This document shows, in pieces, positions 57,840-64,000 of a stretch of 64,000 nt of DNA. The notes below the pieces were generated by a model. The model did no database searches. It was not told the origin of the DNA and worked only from the letters and a program-made list of their open reading frames with translations. Every line of letters starts with the position of its first letter. Positions within the stretch are counted from its first letter, which is position 1. The DNA comes from Monoplex corrugatus (taxonomy: Eukaryota > Mollusca > Gastropoda > Littorinimorpha > Ranellidae): NCBI GenBank assembly GCA_030674185.1, contig CM060307.1:58366481-58430480 (forward strand). The letters run 5' to 3'. Position numbers and translations under genes: made by a program.

Positions 57840-58060
57840 CATTTCTCCCAAGGATGTTGTCGGATAGCATTTCGCTGCCTTTTGGTCCCAGGCGAGGCCA
57901 CCTTGGCAATTTCTTACCCTCACGTCTCCTCCAGCTCTCAAGCTGAGCGCCGTGCGTGTCAACAGAACGAAGCTTGCGGCAAATTTCCTGGTCTTCTCTG
58001 GGGAAATTTTAGAACAGCACTATGATTACGGGCTGCACGCAATGATGAAAACCAAGTTAT
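57840..58060 (-). other. Highly conserved core of the A/C duplication (copy C)
   Basis: Partner of 32240-32460. The minus-strand reading frame is open through the core (QEICRKLRSVDTH, QLESWRRREGKK), without the stop seen in copy A. A donor-like GGGTAAGAAA sits at the same place. No family is recognised. Confidence 0.3.
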
Positions 58061-58555
58061 GATCCCGACACATCAATAATCCTGCTCAAAGGTGCGACAT
58101 TTGGGATCTGTTTCAGCTCACCACAATTCTCCCAGTCAGTCACCAGTTTTGGGGTTTTGCAGTTTTTACCGTACAAGAAAGTTATTGTCAAAGAGAGAAG
58201 GGAAACTTAAAATCAAAACAGCATGATCAGTCTTCAGACATCTACCCCCTTTCTATGAAATTTGGAGATTGTTCAAGGGGAATTCACCAGACGCGTACAA
58301 TTCCATACACAGACTAACCCGACCTTCCAGCAGCTATCCTGCAGACTTCCCGACTCTCTGCAAAACTGTATGCATTGGCAAGGTCTTAAAATGGATGTGA
58401 GAGAGGCCTTTGAAATACTAAACTGACATCACCAGAATTACTGAAGCATTAAGCAAACCAAAGAAGAGGTTAGTTTTTATGTTTTGGAGTGGGACTGAAC
58501 TCTAAGACATCCAAGCTTGAGCCCAGGGCTCTGTCAAAAGAACCGACCCGCCCAC
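58061..58555. other. No gene recognised
   Basis: Mixed DNA; the first 100 bases still align with block A (32470-32560). Confidence 0.45.
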
Positions 58556-58646
58556 GAAAAAAACAACAAAAAAACATGTGGACGGCCAAGCATCGAACCC
58601 ACGACCCTGCATTACAACATGACAATATCTAACCAACTGAGCTAAT

Positions 58647-58655
<9 letters not shown>
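58556..58655 (-). mobile_element. tRNA-like element (SINE head or tRNA pseudogene), antisense
   Basis: The minus strand has an excellent A box, TTAGCTCAGTTGGTTAGA (58641-58624), and B box GGGTTCGATGC (58588-58578), spaced as in a tRNA. The T-stem does not close (GTGGGTTCGATGCTTGG) and I cannot form a good anticodon stem, so I reject a functional tRNA. A CT microsatellite lies directly upstream. Confidence 0.6.
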
Positions 58656-58693
<38 letters not shown>

Positions 58694-58699
58694 GTGTGT

Positions 58700-58735
<36 letters not shown>

Positions 58736-58842
58736 GTGTGTAAAATATATATATATATATGTGTGTGTGTGTATGTGTGTATATACATATATGTGTGTAC
58801 GTGCGTGCGTGCGTGCGTGTGTGTGTGTGTGTGTGTGTGTAT
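58652..58842. repeat. (CT)n, (GT)n and TA/GT compound microsatellite
   Basis: CT at 58652-58690, GT at 58694-58740, a short TATA piece and GT/GCGT to 58842. Confidence 0.95.
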
Positions 58843-59670
58843 GTACAAAATACCAAGTACATTGTACATACAGATTAATGTCTAATACTGGTCTGTTCTC
58901 ATCCGCCATAGCGAGGAGCTAGACACACATGACAACAGCCCTTTCTGAGGACAGTCATGTAAACTGACTGATTGACTGCTGTCTCCTTAGAGTAAACTGT
59001 TACTACCGACCTTGATCAAATCCTCTACCTCCAGTCCCCTTCCTAATGCCACTATCCTCCAGACCTGAAGATCATGATCCGGGCTGTACTGAGTGAGGCC
59101 AGTGGTAGACACAGAGACGTCACGATACGCATAACTTGGTTTGGACATAATGGCATTTGCCATGGAGTGGTTTCCTGTAAACAGTTTAGCTTGAAATTAA
59201 AGGTCTAGGTACACTTACTGTAAGAAACGTGAACTGAGAAAGCCAGGAGCAAAGAAAAAGAGAAGGTTAGACAGACACATCAGAGAGAGAGAGAGAGAGA
59301 GCATACACACAAGAAAATAGAACTGTTGTCAGAATGTTGTTGTTTTTTTAAAAGAAAAACTGTATTCCCCATACTATTCCATTATCTAAAAGCAGGTATG
59401 TGAATATATGTATGTTAACAAAAATATCAATCAAACGAACCTTATCCATAATCAAAGATTTTAACTTAAGTTGGAGACATATTCACTAAATAGTCTAAGT
59501 TTTCTCTAAATGCTATTACCATGTTCAGAAAATTCCATACACACTTACAGTATGATCGAAACAGATCGAAAGTAGTCATGGCAATTAATAATGGTCAGTG
59601 GCCCATATCACGTTGAAATCACCAATAAAGGGTTAGCCAAGTAAGAATGGGAGAGTAACTGAACAGATTT
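58843..59670. other. No gene; A/C paralogous piece and AT-rich DNA
   Basis: 59050-59290 matches 37195-37400. A short GA run lies at 59285-59303. The rest is AT-rich with nothing recognised. Confidence 0.5.
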
Positions 59671-60439
59671 TGTGGAAAGATGTGATCAAAATGTAGTGCG
59701 TGCACGTCTGCAAAGAAAATTCGCAGGGTCAAGTAAACATCATGCCACTGATCCAAGTGTGCTTAGGTGTTTGGTTTTTTGTTGTTGTTGTTTGTTTATT
59801 TGTTTGTTTGTTTTTAACTTTCCTTATTTTTTTCCTTTCGTTGTTGTGGTCAGTAATTATCTCAGATACATTTATTTCTAAGAGTACAGTGGTGTGCTCT
59901 CACACCCAGCTATCAGACTGTTTTCTGTTTCTATAATGGTTTGAAGTTTTAAAAAATGTTCATGATGTATTGATTCGATATTGTAATTTGATGACGACAC
60001 AATGAAAATTGCCGTTTTAAAACAAATTCCGATCCGATCATCAAAACTATGGAAAGCGTATAAACAAAGAAACCACAAGAGCGCGTGTATGCAGTTGCAA
60101 GCAGAGTAAAAACAGGCCTGAGCCATTAACAACACAGTTATCACATTGTGATACAAGTGCTTTCTAAAGCAAGCGGTAATTTTTGCTTGCAGCCTTGCCT
60201 ATTGGAAGATATCCTCCAATCAGGATCCTGTCTGCATACACTGCTCTTCCATCACCATGCTTTTCTGTAGCATTCAACAGAAGACTAGGTCTTGTTCATC
60301 TTTACCCCGAAGAATTACAAGATTTGTACCACATTACTCTTGGAATTATTGAAGGATGATTGAAGAATTGATTATAAGCTTTTTATGGACATGTGGAAAT
60401 TACATTACCGTCTAATGATTTATACTGTACAATAGAGAT
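59671..60439. other. No gene recognised
   Basis: T/GTTT-rich patch at 59770-59850. Open frames of 60-90 codons are unremarkable. Confidence 0.45.
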
Positions 60440-61790
60440 TAGTTTCCCTGCAGGAAACGAAGAAAACCACTGTTCATCGTCTTTGTTGATCTGACGAAGG
60501 CATTTGACACTGTGAGCCGGAAATCACTCTATAAGGTACTGGGAAAAAATCGGTTGTCCACCTGTTCTTTTGCAGTTTGTCATTTCTTTTCACGAGGACA
60601 TGAATGCGTGCATTCAGTTCGATGGAGATACATCAGAGCCGTTCAGGGTGAGGAGTGGTGTTAAACAGGGTTGTGTCCTGGCACCCACTCTCTTTGCCAT
60701 TTATTTTGCTGTTCTCCTGCACTATGCTTTTGGTGGGAACGAGGATGGAGTTTACCTCAAAACCAGGTTCGACGGATCTCTTTTCAATCTGAAAAGACTG
60801 AACTCGAAACGACTGACGACTGATATGTTGATCAGGAAGTTGCTTTTCGCTGATGATGCTGCGATAGCGGCTCACAGTGAAATCGAGCTTCAAAGACTAG
60901 TTGATCGTTTAGCAGAAGCATGCCATCTCTTCGGGTTAACAATCAGCGTCAAGAAAACTGAGGCAATTGAACAAGGGACAAACTCACCACCAGAGATAAA
61001 ACTCGGTGGTGAATCTCTGAAACAGTAGATGAGTTTGTTTACTTGGGATCCACCATAACATCGACTCTATCTTTGGATGAGGAATTGACAAGCAGAATAG
61101 GAAAAGCTACACCCGCATTCAAGAAATTTATTTAAAAAAGCATGGGAAAATGATAAGCTTAGAATAAAAACCAAGACTCTAATTTACCAACCTTGCGTCC
61201 TCTCAACACTCCTTTACGGGAGTGAGACGTGGACCTTGTATGCTAGTCAGGCAGGAGGTTGAATAGTTTTCATATCAGGTGTTTACGAAAAATTTTAAGA
61301 ATTAAATGGCAAGATAGAGTCCCGGATACAGAAGTGCTCAAAAGAGCTGGCATTCAGTCACTATATCCCACCCTGCGGTCTCGGCGTCTCAGGTGGCTTG
61401 GTCAAGTTGCGTGCATGGATAACTCCAGAATCCCCAAGCAGATACTGTATGGCGAACTGTCTGAGGGCACGCGTAACGTTGGATGACCCAAGCTTCGCTT
61501 AAAGGACCAGCGTAAAACGTCCATTACAGAATTTTCTATCAATGTTGCGAACTGGATACTTGCCCAGGATTGAGTGGGGTGGAGAGCTGCTGTTTTCGCG
61601 AAAGCAAAGAGCTATAAAGAGGACAGAGTCGAGCGCGCTGTAGAGGCTCGACAAAGACGCAAATGCCCCACGGTGGAGAACTCCACAGCATACTACTACT
61701 GTAGTCATTGTCAGAAACCGTGCCGATCGCGCAGTGGTTGTTTTAGCCATGAGTGTCGCTGTGTTTTAAGATAACTAATTTTCCGCTGCC
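60440..61790 (+). pseudogene. LINE beta-family copy, 5' truncated
   Basis: Begins at RT motif A, FVDLTKAFDTVSR (about 60480-60520, Asp present, unlike the main beta copy). It continues with VRSGVKQGCVLAPTLFAIYF (60650-60710), LLFADDAAIA (60841-60870), VYLGSTITSTLSLD-like text (61035-61080), CVLSTLLYGSETWT (61197-61236), LRRLRWLGQ-like (61375-61410) and ILYGELSEGTRNVG (61442-61486). The C-terminal finger is YYCSHCQKPCRSRSGCFSHE (61690-61750). Several frameshifts and stops break it. Same family architecture as 18435-23947; the endonuclease is missing. It has no counterpart in block A, so it is specific to block C. Confidence 0.88.
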
Positions 61791-62077
61791 GACCGTCGGC
61801 ATCATCGAAAAAAGGCCACGGTTTCCCTCCACCTGTTCCCTTGACTAAAAGCTCAAGATAATCCATGACAGCTTTCAGCGTGTTATTTAATGAATCTGAC
61901 GAAGTTGGTCCGTTGACCTTATTCAGAATTAAACTTTTTCTTTACTTTTCTTTATTTTATTCATACGCATACACCTTGAGTCACTATGAATCAGTCATAC
62001 ATACACGTACTCAGAGAGAGAGGGAGACAGACAGATAACAGACAGACAGAGAGGCACAGCACACCTGTACACACACA

Positions 62078-62092
62078 CACATACACATACAC

Positions 62093-62176
<84 letters not shown>
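62078..62176. repeat. (AC)n microsatellite
   Basis: Nearly pure AC. Confidence 0.97.
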
Positions 62177-62178
<2 letters not shown>

Positions 62179-62182
62179 GTCT

Positions 62183-62250
62183 AATATCACTTATAGTGAA
62201 AAAACGTTAAATCAAAGAACGAACGAACGAACACACACACACACACGGAA
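62183..62250 (+). mobile_element. SINE-like tail, copy 2
   Basis: ATCACTTATAGTGAAAAAAC, then GTTAAATCAAAGAACGAACG, a longer GAAC tandem tail than copy 1 (7059-7099), and AC repeats again. The arrangement AC repeat, tail, AC repeat is the same in both copies. Confidence 0.55.
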
Positions 62251-62354
62251 CATAGTGATTCAAATATACCTTCATCTCTATGTATGGGAGGGGGCATAAA
62301 AGTAGCGTGATCTTCATTAAAATGTCCCTGGAAAAAAATTGCTCACCAGTTCCA

Positions 62355-63290
62355 TGAGTTATGATTGCTGTCATTTCTATCGCCGAAGCTGATCAGAGAG
62401 GAGAAATAAAGGAAAAAGGGGAGGCGGAAGGGAGAGTTAAGACATCAATCTTTAAAATTAGTCTAGACACACGCCATGTCGGTAAAATTCATAACAATAT
62501 CTTCCAGACAAATCAAGCGTACTGTGCGAGCTTTGCTGTTTCATTGTTTTTTGCTCACATCGACAGGCATTTTTCTACAACCCTCGTTGCCGTAACAGAC
62601 CTCTCCGTCCCCCTCTTTCGAGAAACCTGCTTCCCCTGCCATCTGTTCCCATACATCAATACCAGGCCTCAGCCTTATCTTCTCCTTCCTTCTCCAACAT
62701 CCTTTGCTCAAACTTGTCAGGCTGTGCATCCTTTGCCAGTCATTTTCAGTATAGAGTAATCCCCCATGAGAACAACGCCAAGTCTCGTTGCTACTTTACA
62801 CTCTCTGTCGCTCTTCCGGTTATTTTTTTCTTTTTTCTTTTTCTTTTTTTTTTTTAACTCTTTCAGCAGGAGTAGCTTTGATTCCCCCTTTTCCCCCAGA
62901 AGAAAGGAGTTTAAGGCCAAATTGAAATTACTGAACTTTTGGACGAAGTGGAAGAGAAGTCATGAGGACGGACATAAAATGAATCTGTCAGATTGAAACA
63001 TGCTTAGTCTGGGTTTCACACAGCTGGTACTGTTCTTGTTCTGCTCATTGGAGACGGAGAAGATCTGACGGTGGAATAGTTGTAGGATATCTATGGTTAC
63101 AGGAAATGCAGGTTTTGTTGCACTGATAGCTTCAGTCACATGATCCATTTGTAACAAAAAGAAGAACTGGGGATTTATTTTTGAAGGGGTTGGCATGGTT
63201 TAGAGATGTACTGTCTCTGATTAACATAAAGCTTCGGGATTGTACTAAATTATCAGTGGGGTGATTCTTCACTGCCAATACATTTTTGTC
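62355..63290 (+). repeat. A/C paralogous segment, block C end
   Basis: Partner of 38190-39260. Copy C has an extra T-rich tract at 62821-62857. The match fades after about 63290, where the paralogous unit seems to end. Confidence 0.8.
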
Positions 63291-63429
63291 CTCTCTCTGA
63301 TGCCACTTTTTGGGTCACAAATTCTGGGATTTTTTTTCACAGTGTTATAATGATAATGACAATAGTAATGATAATCATGATGCTATGGAGTTCCACTTTA
63401 GATTGACTCTTTGGGGTGACAAAACTGTA

Positions 63430-63712
63430 CTCTACGCTTATTTTCAAAGTATCCTAGTTTTAACCGGGCCCGAGAGACATAGACACCTGCAGTGTTGGTT
63501 AGGTGATTTGAGTAACGTTCTTATTCATACATCCATGAAATGGATGAAATTAGACTGTATGGTCTTCTCAGTCCGGCAATGAGCCCATAGCAAGGTCAGC
63601 TCTGGCTAGGAGCCAGTCAGGCTGAAAAATCCTGCAATGATTTTGACAATGGGGTTCTAACCCACAATCTTGCAATCGGTAATCCGTTGCGCTAACCACT
63701 GCACCACGGCAA
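63430..63712 (-). mobile_element. tRNA-derived SINE, antisense
   Basis: On the minus strand the head reads GCCGTGGTGCAGTGGTTAGC (63712-63693; A box TGGTGCAGTGG) and, about 30 bases later, GTGGGTTAGAACCCCA with the B box changed from GGTTCGAACCC by one or two bases. A non-tRNA body continues toward lower coordinates (CAGCCTGACTGGCTCCTAGC). A decayed but recognisable SINE; the 3' limit is uncertain. Confidence 0.68.
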
Positions 63713-64000
63713 TGCATTATCTTTTTGTCTCTTGTCACTGCCAGCTGTGAACCAGAGGCCTGGTTGGAGTATTGTTAGAGTTCCAGCTTCCAATCTGGTT
63801 GCATAAATTTGCATGGGTACAAGTCATATCCAGGACAACTTTAGCGTGTATGCAGTATCCAGTCCACCCAGCTGTGAACGGGTATCAAACCTTCGTCTAG
63901 ATCTGGAAAGGAAAAGAAGCGAGGGAAAGGAAGTATTGTGCTAACCCAATAAAAGTTGACGTCTCTTCCACTTCACTCCCCTTCACTCCCCTGTTTTTCT
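63713..64000. other. No gene; SINE-like motif
   Basis: CCACCCAGCTGTGAACGGG at about 63867-63885 resembles the segment near 10625-10644. No other feature to the end of the window. Confidence 0.35.

Larger units (their letters stand above)
54880..63290 (+). repeat. Segmental duplication block C
   Basis: Paralog of block A (30770-39260) in the same order and orientation. Block-specific insertions are the CR1/L2-like 3' end (56080-56530), a tRNA-like element (58556-58655) and a beta-family LINE (60440-61790). Block A instead carries the decayed CR1/L2-like element at 33180-35215. Overall length is nearly equal (about 8.4 kb each) by coincidence of different gains and losses. Confidence 0.85.

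Noticed and set aside
58556..58655. A tRNA gene on the minus strand (likewise 9550-9650, 63640-63712 and 6018-6076)
   Set aside because: A and B boxes are present but acceptor and T stems do not pair and non-tRNA bodies follow; they fit SINE heads.

Overview
This is a repeat-dominated stretch of animal nuclear DNA with no host gene that I can support. It has very dense dinucleotide microsatellites on both strands, several tandem arrays, tRNA-derived SINE fragments and many broken LINE (non-LTR retrotransposon) copies. LINE proteins of these types (RTE-like with an APE endonuclease, CR1/L2-like, and a LINE RNase H fragment) are common in molluscs, and the overall texture fits a marine gastropod. 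That assignment is inference from the repeat families; no host gene confirms it. I see no operon structure, ribosome binding sites, CRISPR, rRNA or intact tRNA gene.

Layout. 1-15.4 kb: microsatellites, an antisense LINE fragment (about 4.5-5.3 kb), two SINE heads, a LINE C-terminal remnant (7.7-8.0 kb), several short segments that recur elsewhere in the window, and a 40-bp tandem array (14.6-15.2 kb). 15.4-26.5 kb: a retrotransposon cluster. Two truncated copies of one LINE family (here called alpha) flank a nearly complete 5.5-kb RTE-like element (beta, 18435-23947) that has an 11-bp target-site duplication. A 1.55-kb CR1/L2-like element is inserted inside beta, in the codons of its terminal zinc finger, and creates an in-frame chimeric open frame. 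26.5-30.7 kb: mostly featureless. 30.8-39.3 kb (block A): a segment paralogous, in the same orientation, to 54.9-63.3 kb (block C). The two blocks carry different LINE insertions. 39.3-48 kb: a LINE C-terminus, an antisense RT scrap, a decayed RNase H domain, a long 60-75-bp minisatellite and a 53-bp x 4 tandem repeat. 48.5-55.5 kb: a direct duplication of about 3-4 kb (48.5-50.9 against 51.5-55.5 kb); one copy carries a 56-bp satellite with higher-order structure.

How it fits together. Retrotransposition, microsatellite growth and segmental duplication explain almost everything I can read. All the LINEs show frameshifts, stops or truncation. Beta also has a missing catalytic aspartate, so none of them should be autonomous as read. 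The best leads are the fully resolved nested insertion, the A/C segmental duplication with a highly conserved core (about 32.24-32.46 and 57.84-58.06 kb), the R1 interspersed repeat, and the higher-order hairpin-containing satellite at 51.7-52.8 kb.

All similarities within the window were found by eye. Block boundaries are approximate unless a target-site duplication or an exact repeat period is given.
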